Shown here in pieces: positions 47,433 through 55,858 of a DNA stretch of 64,000 nucleotides; within the stretch, counting starts at the first letter, position 1; every line of letters starts with the position of its first letter. The stretch is from assembly GCA_023129075.1 (NCBI GenBank), contig JAGMCT010000012.1, forward strand, positions 1 through 64,000. Reading direction: 5' to 3'. The stretch is from Microcaldota archaeon (GTDB taxonomy: Archaea; Micrarchaeota; Micrarchaeia; Anstonellales; Bilamarchaeaceae). The notes beneath the pieces were generated by a model. The model worked only from the letters and a program-made list of their open reading frames with translations. It made no database searches and was not told the DNA's origin. The position numbers were made by a program, and so were the translations under genes.

Positions 47433-48311
47433 ATGTTTATTGCTGTTCTTTCAGATAAACCTGATTCAAGAAAAGACCTTTGCAGAGCTATTGGAAAGAA
47501 AACCGGGGAGGGAGATATTAGCTTTTATTCCTCTAATTTCCAGGGGGTTATCCGCACCCTTGTTGAACCCTCTCTTTATCCAGATAAACTCCAGCCTCTG
47601 TTATATACACTCTCTATTGCAGACTATGTTATTCTTATTGTTGAAGAGCTTAATCCTTATATTGGAGAGATAATCGTTGCACTTGACTCCTTAAAAAAAG
47701 AAAATGGAGCTATTCTTTCCCAGATTGAACTGCCTGTTAAAGGAACAGTATTGGAAAATTACAAAAGAATCTCATCTTCTGAAGAAGCAAAACAGGAGGT
47801 CCTTTCTCTTCAGGATTCTTTGGATGAAGAGAAAACAATTGCACTTGTAGATGGAGCATTCCAGGTAAAGAGTGTAGGAAATGTAGCATTGGGTGCAGTA
47901 AAATCCGGTGTTATAAAGAAACATGATAAATTGATGTTTTTTCCTTTAAATTCAGAGATAGAGATAAAGACCATCCAATTAAATGACAAGGACGTAAATG
48001 AGGTTTCTGCCGGAGGAAGATTTGGAATATGCTATAAGGGGGACCCCATTGAACGCGGAATCCTTTCTTCTTTATCCTTTCTTCTGGCTGATAAGATACC
48101 AGGAACCTTTTCCAAATCACAATTCTATACTAATGAGATTCCAAAGAAGATTCATGTTTATTCCAATTTTCAATTTGTAGGAGGAGATATTTCTAGTTCA
48201 GTTCTTTCTTTGGAAAAACCCCTTGCTTATACTGTAGATGATAGGATATTGATTCTGGACCCTGGCAATAAAAAATTAAGGATTTGCGGTGTTTTTTTCC
48301 CAAAAACCTAA
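47433..48311 (+). CDS. degenerate translational-GTPase-like protein (EF-Tu/SelB-like domains)
   Basis: YVILIVEELNPYIGEIIVALDSLKKENGAI and beta-barrel-like FQVKSVGNVALGAVKSGVIKKHDKLMFFPLNSEIEIKTIQLNDKDVNEVSAGGRFGICYKG. Confidence 0.6.
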   Translation: MFIAVLSDKPDSRKDLCRAIGKKTGEGDISFYSSNFQGVIRTLVEPSLYPDKLQPLLYTLSIADYVILIVEELNPYIGEIIVALDSLKKENGAILSQIELPVKGTVLENYKRISSSEEAKQEVLSLQDSLDEEKTIALVDGAFQVKSVGNVALGAVKSGVIKKHDKLMFFPLNSEIEIKTIQLNDKDVNEVSAGGRFGICYKGDPIERGILSSLSFLLADKIPGTFSKSQFYTNEIPKKIHVYSNFQFVGGDISSSVLSLEKPLAYTVDDRILILDPGNKKLRICGVFFPKT

Positions 48312-48376
48312 TTTCTGAAAAAAGAAAGATATAAAAAAGTATATGGAGTATTACTAGATTATTAATTGGTGAAAAA

Positions 48377-48571
48377 ATGACAGAAGGAACAGTAAAATTT
48401 TATAACGACATGAAAAAATTCGGTTTTATTGCCGGAGACGACGGAAAAGAGTATTTCGTACACGAGACTGGACTCAAGGAGGGAACATCCCTTGCTGAGG
48501 GTGACAAGGTTAAATTTGAAGTCGTAGAAGGAGACAAAGGACCAAAAGCAGAACAAGTTGAAAAAATCTGA
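48377..48571 (+). CDS. cold shock protein (copy 1)
   Basis: MTEGTVKFYNDMKKFGFIAGDDGKEYFVHETGLKEG. Confidence 0.93.
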   Translation: MTEGTVKFYNDMKKFGFIAGDDGKEYFVHETGLKEGTSLAEGDKVKFEVVEGDKGPKAEQVEKI

Positions 48572-48640
48572 TTTTTTTATGATTTTTTAATTTATTCTTT
48601 CTTTTTCTTTTTTTCTATTTTTTATAATTTTCTTATAATC

Positions 48641-48725
48641 TTTCCTTTTCTAAAGGAAGCTTTTTCAACATTCTTTCCTTTTCTAAAGGAAGCTTTTTCA
48701 ACATTCTTTCCTTTTCTAAAGGAAA
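48641..48725. repeat. 33-bp tandem repeat, about 2.5 copies, each with a TTCCTTT-TCT-AAAGGAA palindrome
   Basis: TTTCCTTTTCTAAAGGAAGCTTTTTCAACATTC at 48641 and 48674, partial at 48707. Confidence 0.95.
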
Positions 48726-48792
48726 CTAAGAGATACCTTTATCAGAGAGCACAAACCCCAGACCTTAAAAACATTACATTTGAAGATTCATC

Positions 48793-49104
48793 ATGAAAAA
48801 ATATCTTATCTTATTTCTGCTTCTGAGCGCGCCTTTATTTGCGGTTACCTTAGAACAATGTGAAACAGAGTATATCTCCTGTATAAAGCAGTGCTGTCCT
48901 CTTGTAGATGGGGAATGGGATGAAAGTATACCGGACTGCGCTTATGATGCCAACAAATATTCTGATGCTGATTTGCAGGAAATATGCGGACACTGTTTTG
49001 ACAGCCACGATGCATGCCTGGAGCAGGCCCAGTCAGGGGAATGCTGTTTACCTATATCCATACTTGGATTTATTGGCCTTGGTTTATTTGTATTAAAAGG
49101 TTAG
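48793..49104 (+). CDS. small secreted Cys-rich protein with C-terminal CC-TM-K anchor
   Basis: Signal peptide; C-terminus SGECCLPISILGFIGLGLFVLKG. Confidence 0.65.
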   Translation: MKKYLILFLLLSAPLFAVTLEQCETEYISCIKQCCPLVDGEWDESIPDCAYDANKYSDADLQEICGHCFDSHDACLEQAQSGECCLPISILGFIGLGLFVLKG

Positions 49105-49177
49105 ATTCTGGTTTGGATGCAATAGAAAGATATAAAAAAACATAGGGAGTATAAAAGGATTATTAATTGGTGAAAAA

Positions 49178-49372
49178 ATGACAGAAGGAACAGTAAAATT
49201 TTATAACGACATGAAACACTTCGGTTTTATTGCCGGAGACGACGGAAAAGAGTATTTCGTACACGAGAGCGGACTCAAAGAAGGAACATCCATCGGCGAA
49301 GGTGACAAAGTTAAATTTGAAGTTGTAGAAGGAGACAAAGGACCAAAAGCAGAACAAGTTGAAAAAATCTGA
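49178..49372 (+). CDS. cold shock protein (copy 2)
   Basis: 60 of 64 residues identical to copy 1 by eye. Confidence 0.93.
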   Translation: MTEGTVKFYNDMKHFGFIAGDDGKEYFVHESGLKEGTSIGEGDKVKFEVVEGDKGPKAEQVEKI

Positions 49373-49448
49373 TTTTTTTATGATTTTTTAATTTATTCTT
49401 TCTTTTTTTATTCTTTTTTTCTATTTTTTATAATTTCTTCTTCTGAAT

Positions 49449-50030
49449 GTGTGGGGAAGGGAAAATTCATTGGTTATTGCCGAAAAGCTTAAATACCAAA
49501 ATGCACTTTATAAGATAATGACCTATGATAAGAACAAATTAGCGAACGTTCTGCATTATATTATTTCTGAAATTGGAGGCAAGTCCAATGTTGGAAAAAC
49601 CGTTTTATACAAACTGCTTTACTTTGCTGATTTTGATTATTATGAACATTATGAAGAAAAATTAACAGGAGAGCAATATAGAAAAATTGATAATGGTCCT
49701 GCTCCATCTCACTTTGATAAGATAATTGAACAACTAGAAAAAAAGGGAAAGATAGTAGAAGAAAAAATAGATCGTCCTGGTTTTACTCGATTTAGATATC
49801 TCTCATTCAAAAAACCAGATCTAAACAATTTAACTGCAAGGGAGATAAAAGTAATAGATGGAGTTATACAAAGACTAGGGGGGATGAATGCAAATAAAAT
49901 AAGCGAATACTCCCATAGTGACATACCTTGGAAAGCTACAAAAGAGAAAGATATAATTGATTATGAACTCGTTTTTTACAGAGATGCTGCTTATTCAGTG
50001 AGGGAAGATGAAGGTGGAAATTCAGATTGA
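49449..50030 (+). CDS. Panacea/SocA-like (DUF4065) antitoxin
   Basis: NVGKTVLYKLLYFADFDYYEHYEEKLTGEQYRKIDNGPAPSHFDKIIEQL; start may be internal. Confidence 0.8.
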   Translation: MWGRENSLVIAEKLKYQNALYKIMTYDKNKLANVLHYIISEIGGKSNVGKTVLYKLLYFADFDYYEHYEEKLTGEQYRKIDNGPAPSHFDKIIEQLEKKGKIVEEKIDRPGFTRFRYLSFKKPDLNNLTAREIKVIDGVIQRLGGMNANKISEYSHSDIPWKATKEKDIIDYELVFYRDAAYSVREDEGGNSD

Positions 50031-50370
50031 TGATTTAGGGGTCTCAGAATTTCAAAAGGACCTCAAAAAACTTTGTAAAAAGTATAGAAATCTTCAAAAA
50101 GACTTTGAGCGTTTGAAGAGTGTTTTAAGAGTCGAACCAACTAACAAAGCAAATCGAGTAGATGAATTAGGAAAAAGCGTTGAAGTTCCAATATACAAAG
50201 TAAAAAAATTTCGTTCTACTGATTTTAAAGGAAAAGGAAATAAAAGCGGTTTTCGGGTTATTTATGCATATGGTGAAGAGCAGGGGAAGATAATAATGAT
50301 TCAAATTTACCATAAAAATAAAACCAAGGATTTAGATAGAGAAAGAGTATATACATATTTTAAACGATAA
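50008..50370 (+). CDS. RelE/ParE-like toxin
   Basis: EFQKDLKKLCKKYRNLQKDFERLK...GKGNKSGFRVIYAYGEEQGKIIMIQIYHKNKTKDL; overlaps the Panacea gene by 23 bp. Confidence 0.72.
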   Translation: MKVEIQIDDLGVSEFQKDLKKLCKKYRNLQKDFERLKSVLRVEPTNKANRVDELGKSVEVPIYKVKKFRSTDFKGKGNKSGFRVIYAYGEEQGKIIMIQIYHKNKTKDLDRERVYTYFKR

Positions 50371-50430
50371 AACCACGCTTTCTATTGCCATATGTGTCAC
50401 ATTTTTAAATAGCCTCGACCTTATCCAATT

Positions 50431-51105
50431 ATGCCTCTTAAAGCAATCCTCTTTGACCTGGATAATACCCTTATAGATTTCATGAAATTCAAAAAAGAAA
50501 CCTCAAAAGCAGCTGCAAAAGCCATGATTTTTCACGGCCTTCCTTCTGATGAAAAGACCATTTACAAGAGAATCTTCCAGATTTACGACGAATACGGCAT
50601 AGAATACCAGAAAACCTTTTTCCGGGTAATAACACCCTTTAAATTAGAGATAAACAAGGCAGAGAGAATACAACAAGCAGCCATTCTTGCCTACTTAAAG
50701 AAGAAGTTCTCTGTGCTTAAGCCGTATGCCTCTGTAAAACCTATTTTAAGGCGTTTAAGGAAAAAATACAAATTAGCCATAGTTACTGATGCCCCAAGGA
50801 ATAAAGCATGGCAGAGGCTTGTTTTATGCGGTCTGGAGGATTATTTTGACCTTGTTATAACCTATAATGATACTAAGGAGAAGAAACCTTCCTCGAAACC
50901 ATTCAAAAAGGCCCTTTCCTCTCTGAAATTAAAGCCCTCTGAGATTCTTTTCATCGGAGATAATCCCGGAAGAGACGTAAAAGGGGCAAAATCCCTTGGA
51001 ATGAAAACAGCTCTTGCTTTTTACGGCTTAACAAGAGGTAAATCCAGGGTAAAACCTGATTATATTTTAAAGAGGTTTGAGGATATTCTGAAGGTGGTCA
51101 AATAA
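50431..51105 (+). CDS. HAD family hydrolase
   Basis: AILFDLDNTLIDF; AIVTDAPRNKAWQRL; EILFIGDNPGRDVKGAKSLGMKTAL. Confidence 0.93.
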   Translation: MPLKAILFDLDNTLIDFMKFKKETSKAAAKAMIFHGLPSDEKTIYKRIFQIYDEYGIEYQKTFFRVITPFKLEINKAERIQQAAILAYLKKKFSVLKPYASVKPILRRLRKKYKLAIVTDAPRNKAWQRLVLCGLEDYFDLVITYNDTKEKKPSSKPFKKALSSLKLKPSEILFIGDNPGRDVKGAKSLGMKTALAFYGLTRGKSRVKPDYILKRFEDILKVVK

Positions 51106-51181
51106 GCAACCTTCCCGGCTTTCTTTGTGTCTGTATTTCATTATAAATAAATCTTTCTTGATTAAGCTGGGTTCCAAAAAG

Positions 51182-52771
51182 CTATTTTTTAGAATATAAT
51201 ACTACAGAAGGGTCTCCAAGTAAAATATTCCACCCTGAACCTCCTGTTTTCTTCATATCATAATTTTTATAATATGATTCTCCAACCGTATGTGAGTCAA
51301 ATAAAAGTTCATAAAACACTTTAGAATCTGCAGGAGTTGCAACTATGACCGGGCCTTTCTCTGATTTGATTAGATGTTCAGAAAATGAATCTTCATCCCT
51401 TTCAAAAAAACTTCCTACCATACAGGCCTTTACTTCAAAAAGAGGTATTATTTCCTTAAAAACCATGTCCTCCTTACATATTGGTCCCCTGGGGAATATA
51501 CAATTATAGCTTCCATGGGAATGTGCAATAACAAATCTTTTTTTAGAAATCAATTCTTCAAGTATATCTTCCCTATCAGTACCATCACCATATTGAACAA
51601 AATCAAAATTAGAAGGTATTTCATCTTTTCTGTCATCAATCTCTTCTTCGCTCAAACCCTCCGTGTTTTCCATATATGTTACATGGATATCTGAGGGTAC
51701 TGACGGAAACATATAATAGGTACCACAATTACAAGACCAACGCTCTTCAGGTAAATTAAGAGTTCTACAAGGTCTAGCAGAGGATGCAATTATTAACATT
51801 TCTTTAACAATTTCAAGGTTTTTTGTTTTTTCAATAATCTTTAAAAGTTCTTCATTGGTCCTCACCGGCCACCTTCCCAAATAGATTTCTAATCCTTTTT
51901 TATCTTTTATTACTTCATCCTCTTCATAAAACCCATTACCATTTGTATCCCATTCATCTAAATCCGCATAGAATATGTCCAAGCCAGAAGAAAAGTAAAC
52001 TGGATATTCATATGTTTTACCTTCTATGCTACCACTTGGCTCTATTTTCCTTAGATAATAACCTGTAGGCACATTCCAGCTGTTATCTAGGTTATAACTG
52101 TCCAGAAATCGTTTTATTGCTTTTTCAGGTGTATCTTCAACTACAATAGCATATGTAAATGGTTCTGAAAGTGGTTCTACTTTAGTGTCTCCTATAAGTA
52201 AAACATATTTGATTCCGTTTTTATTATAATAATTTCTTAGAGCACCCTTTATTTTTTCAGCCAAATGTTCTCCCTCATAATTCTCTGCAATATATTCCAA
52301 TGTTAAAACCCCCACCTCAAAACCGAATTCATTTTTTTTCCATTGAATAAATTCTTGCAAAGAGCCTAAAAATAGAGGTCTGGTAACAATAATAAAATCC
52401 AGTTTTTCATTATAACATTCTTCATTCAAACAAGAAGACAGTTCTCGAAAACAAGTGTTATTTGTACATACGTAGCCTTCATCACAAGGAGGATTATTAT
52501 ATTCACATCCTGATCTTAGAATACACATATTATTAAGGCACCGATAATTTTCAGCGCAAGAAGGGTTACTATAAGCACAACCAATTTCCTCTTCTTCAAT
52601 ATTGATTTCATTATCTTCAACTGAAGGATATTCAGAAAGGTTGCTTACGATTGTTTCATTAGAATACTCATACTCCTCTAATGGTCGTTGGATACAACCA
52701 CTAAAGACTAACAGTACAATAAATAATCCAAAATATAACCTGTATTTTATCACGTTTTTATTTTCAAACAA
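51182..52771 (-). CDS. C25 (gingipain-like) cysteine peptidase lipoprotein
   Basis: Lipobox LVFSGC; DFIIVTRPLF...YVLLIGDTKVEPL; EIYLGRWPVRT; FVIAHSHGSYN and EVKACMVGSFF. Confidence 0.75.
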   Translation of the reverse strand: MFENKNVIKYRLYFGLFIVLLVFSGCIQRPLEEYEYSNETIVSNLSEYPSVEDNEINIEEEEIGCAYSNPSCAENYRCLNNMCILRSGCEYNNPPCDEGYVCTNNTCFRELSSCLNEECYNEKLDFIIVTRPLFLGSLQEFIQWKKNEFGFEVGVLTLEYIAENYEGEHLAEKIKGALRNYYNKNGIKYVLLIGDTKVEPLSEPFTYAIVVEDTPEKAIKRFLDSYNLDNSWNVPTGYYLRKIEPSGSIEGKTYEYPVYFSSGLDIFYADLDEWDTNGNGFYEEDEVIKDKKGLEIYLGRWPVRTNEELLKIIEKTKNLEIVKEMLIIASSARPCRTLNLPEERWSCNCGTYYMFPSVPSDIHVTYMENTEGLSEEEIDDRKDEIPSNFDFVQYGDGTDREDILEELISKKRFVIAHSHGSYNCIFPRGPICKEDMVFKEIIPLFEVKACMVGSFFERDEDSFSEHLIKSEKGPVIVATPADSKVFYELLFDSHTVGESYYKNYDMKKTGGSGWNILLGDPSVVLYSKK

Positions 52772-52815
52772 AACAATTAAATACTTTAATAGTACAATAA
52801 ATTTGGTGAAATAGA

Positions 52816-52977
52816 ATGGCTAAACCTATTAGGGCTACCCCTACCTTACGGGGGGAAGATGCCATAAAATTTGTAAAGGAGACGATTAAAGAAGAAGAAA
52901 CCCCTTCTAAAAATAGGGTAAGGACCATTCTAAGAGCTAGAAGAAACTTTTCTTATTTTGAGCAATTCATTTCATAA
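52816..52977 (+). CDS. small orphan protein, antitoxin-like (53 aa)
   Basis: ORF not in the track: MAKPIRATPTLRGEDAIKFVKETIKEEETPSKNRVRTILRARRNFSYFEQFIS. Confidence 0.6.
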   Translation: MAKPIRATPTLRGEDAIKFVKETIKEEETPSKNRVRTILRARRNFSYFEQFIS

Positions 52978-53034
52978 TTGAGGATATTGCCCAATTTCTA
53001 GGATAATACTCAAAAATAGAACAAAATTGAGTAC

Positions 53035-53086
53035 TCCATTCCCCAAAAATGTAACAGTTTTGTGTATTCCATTCCCCAAAAATGTA
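53035..53086. promoter_or_regulatory. two 19-bp direct repeats, 33-bp period, upstream of the DUF4143-type ATPase
   Basis: TCCATTCCCCAAAAATGTA at 53035-53053 and 53068-53086. Confidence 0.7.
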
Positions 53087-53119
53087 GTATTTAAAAATAT
53101 TACTGATAATAAAAACATC

Positions 53120-54433
53120 ATGGCAGAGATAAGCGAACTTATGGAAATGTTCAATCCATGGTGGAAAACTAAGGAATATTCTACAGAACTTAAAAAAAGA
53201 GAAATTTTGAAAACACTGAATGAATACATTAAGGAAAAGCAGGTAATAACCCTTAACGGCATGAGGAGAGCAGGAAAAACAAGTATAATGCGTCTTCTTA
53301 TAGAAAAATTGGTAAAGGAAGAACCCCCTCAGAACATTCTTTTCTTCTCTTTTGACGGCTTAAAAAGAGACAGCACATACCTTGAGGAGGTTATAAAAGA
53401 ATATGAACGGCTGGTTGCTCCTAAAGGAAAAAAATATATATTTCTTGATGAAATACAATTTATAGATGGGTGGGAGTGGATAATAAAGAGATTTTATGAT
53501 TCAGGAGACTATAAATTCATTCTTTCAGGTTCTTCCTCATTTTCCATTCTTAAAAGTGCAGGAAAGGCGCTTGTTGGAAGAACCTTTGATTTTCATGTAA
53601 CCCCTCTTAAATTATCAGAACTCTTCTATTTTAAGAATAAAAAGATACCAACAATAACCCTTGATGAAATAATAAGCGAAAGCATTTCCAATCTGGAGAA
53701 AAGATTCTTTATTTATAGAAAAGCGGCAGAAACAGAAACTGCAGAATATCTTATGAATGGCGGACTGCCCGAAATAATATCCATTGAACATGAAAAAGCG
53801 GTTAGGTATGTAAGAGACAGCGTAGTTGATAAGGTTATTTTCAGAGATATAACAGAAACATTTGAGGTTGTTGAACCAACCAAGATAAAGGAATTGTTTT
53901 ATTCGCTTTTAGAACACCCTGGAGCCCTAATTGAAAGCAACACCTTTCTTTCAAAGTTGGACATATCCAGAAAAACCCTATCAAAATACTTGGAATACCT
54001 AAAACTTTCATATCTTATAAAAGAGGTTCATAATTATACAGGAAGAGAATCCAAATCTTTAAGAAAAACAAAGAGATATTATGTTGAGGATAATTCTCTT
54101 TTGATGTATCTGAAAAAGCCCCCCGAAATAGGAAGATTTGCTGAGAATGCAGCAGTCCTAGCGTGTGATGCAAAATATTTCTGGAGAGAAAGGAATAAAG
54201 AAGTAGATATTATTCTTCAATCCAATGGAAATATTCTTCCTGCTGAAGTAAAATATACAAATAACATATCCAATAAGGACTTACAGGGATTATTCTCATT
54301 TGCTTCCAGGTTCAATATAAACAATGCTCTTGTGGTAACAAAAGATATCTTATCTGATGAAGAAAGAGAATACTACGGCCAGAAACTCAAAATAAGGTTT
54401 ATTCCTTTATGGATGTTTTTGTTGCAGAGTTGA
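53120..54433 (+). CDS. ATPase with AAA domain and DUF4143
   Basis: ITLNGMRRAGKTSIMRLLIEKL; YIFLDEIQFIDGWEWIIKRFYD; HPGALIESNTFLSKLDISRKTLSKYLEYL; ATPase start moved to the internal Met. Confidence 0.9.
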   Translation: MAEISELMEMFNPWWKTKEYSTELKKREILKTLNEYIKEKQVITLNGMRRAGKTSIMRLLIEKLVKEEPPQNILFFSFDGLKRDSTYLEEVIKEYERLVAPKGKKYIFLDEIQFIDGWEWIIKRFYDSGDYKFILSGSSSFSILKSAGKALVGRTFDFHVTPLKLSELFYFKNKKIPTITLDEIISESISNLEKRFFIYRKAAETETAEYLMNGGLPEIISIEHEKAVRYVRDSVVDKVIFRDITETFEVVEPTKIKELFYSLLEHPGALIESNTFLSKLDISRKTLSKYLEYLKLSYLIKEVHNYTGRESKSLRKTKRYYVEDNSLLMYLKKPPEIGRFAENAAVLACDAKYFWRERNKEVDIILQSNGNILPAEVKYTNNISNKDLQGLFSFASRFNINNALVVTKDILSDEEREYYGQKLKIRFIPLWMFLLQS

Positions 54434-54437
54434 TAAT

Positions 54438-55796
54438 ATGATTTCTATTACACTTTACGGAGGAGCAAACGAGATAGGGGGAAGCAAAATCCTTCTGGAA
54501 GACAAGGATGCAAAAATTTATCTGGATTTTGGAGAGCCGTTTGGTTTTGGAGAGGATTACTTCTATGACTGGCTGAAACCAAGAAAGGTAAATGGACTTG
54601 AGGTTTATTTTGAACTAGGTTTAATGCCTAAAATAAAAAAAATATACAATGAAAAACACCTGGAACTTACTGACTTAAAATATGAAAAGCCGGATATTGA
54701 TGCGGTTTTTATTTCTCATTCCCACTCAGACCATACTGGACACCTAAAATTTCTTGATGAAATAATCCCTGTCTATTTGGGCCATGGAACAAAGGCTGTC
54801 ATGGACGCCTATAAACATCTTTATCCTCAATTTACTGACCATGGAAAACATGAGGCTATCCATACATTCAAATCAGGAGACAAAATAAAGGTAAAGCACC
54901 TGACTATTGAACCAATCCATGTAGAGCATTCAGTTCCAGGAGCTTACGGCTTTATTATTCATACTTCCAAAGGCCCCCTTGTTTATACAGGGGACTTTAG
55001 AATGCACGGTCCAAAGGCCTCGATGACAAAGGAGTTTATAGAGAAGGCTTCTTTATGCAACCCTTATGCTATGCTCTGTGAAGGAACCAGAATGACTCCT
55101 GATGCTGAACATAATTATACAGAAAAGGAGGTGGAAGAAAGAGCATCTTCAATTATTAAGGATTCAAAAGGCCTTGTTCTTGCTTATTTTGCAATGACAA
55201 ATGTTGACAGGTTTATGAGCTTTTACCATGCTGCTGTAAAAAATAACAGGATTTTGGTTGTTGATACTCGGTTGGCCTATATTCTAGACTGCTTTAAAGA
55301 GAAGATTTCTGCTCTTCCTGATGTTTTTTCTGATGAAAATATAAGAGTTTACTATAGATTATCTAAAAGCTGTACCTTTTGTGATAAGGATTATTATCCG
55401 TGGGAAAGAGAATATTTTTCTAAGAAAATTACATATGAAGAGATTAATAAGAATCCTCTGAAGTATGTGATTCATTCGGGTTTTAATAAACTAATGGAAT
55501 TGATTTATCTCAAACCAGAGAATGCTGATTTTATCTATTCTTCTTCAGAGCATTTCCTTGAAGGGGAGGATAATGAAGAGATGAGAACAGTTTTGGAGAA
55601 CTGGATGGGGCATTTTAATATTAAATTTCATAAAACTCATTGTTCAGGGCATGCTTCTAAAAATGATTTAGTTGGGGCAATTAAGAAGATAAATCCCAAT
55701 ATTTTGATTCCTGTTCATACACAGAATTCTGAAGAGTTTAAGAAACATCATTCTAATGTAATTATTCCGGAGAAAGGGAAAAGAATTGAGATTTAG
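54438..55796 (+). CDS. metallo-beta-lactamase fold nuclease (RNase J/beta-CASP-like)
   Basis: GGANEIGGSKILLE; VFISHSHSDHTGHLKFL; VYTGDFRMHGP; HCSGHASKNDL. Confidence 0.85.
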   Translation: MISITLYGGANEIGGSKILLEDKDAKIYLDFGEPFGFGEDYFYDWLKPRKVNGLEVYFELGLMPKIKKIYNEKHLELTDLKYEKPDIDAVFISHSHSDHTGHLKFLDEIIPVYLGHGTKAVMDAYKHLYPQFTDHGKHEAIHTFKSGDKIKVKHLTIEPIHVEHSVPGAYGFIIHTSKGPLVYTGDFRMHGPKASMTKEFIEKASLCNPYAMLCEGTRMTPDAEHNYTEKEVEERASSIIKDSKGLVLAYFAMTNVDRFMSFYHAAVKNNRILVVDTRLAYILDCFKEKISALPDVFSDENIRVYYRLSKSCTFCDKDYYPWEREYFSKKITYEEINKNPLKYVIHSGFNKLMELIYLKPENADFIYSSSEHFLEGEDNEEMRTVLENWMGHFNIKFHKTHCSGHASKNDLVGAIKKINPNILIPVHTQNSEEFKKHHSNVIIPEKGKRIEI

Positions 55797-55858
55797 GCGG
55801 AAATGATGAAAATAGGTTCCTATAAAGCTTTTTAAAGGATTTCTTATAAATTGATTCC

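Noticed and set aside
48641-48725. CRISPR-like array
   Set aside because: The 33-bp units are directly contiguous with no variable spacers.
53027-53119. N-terminal extension of the DUF4143 ATPase (MSTPFPKNVTVLCIPFPKNV)
   Set aside because: It is translated from the two promoter direct repeats; the Met at 53120 is the better start.
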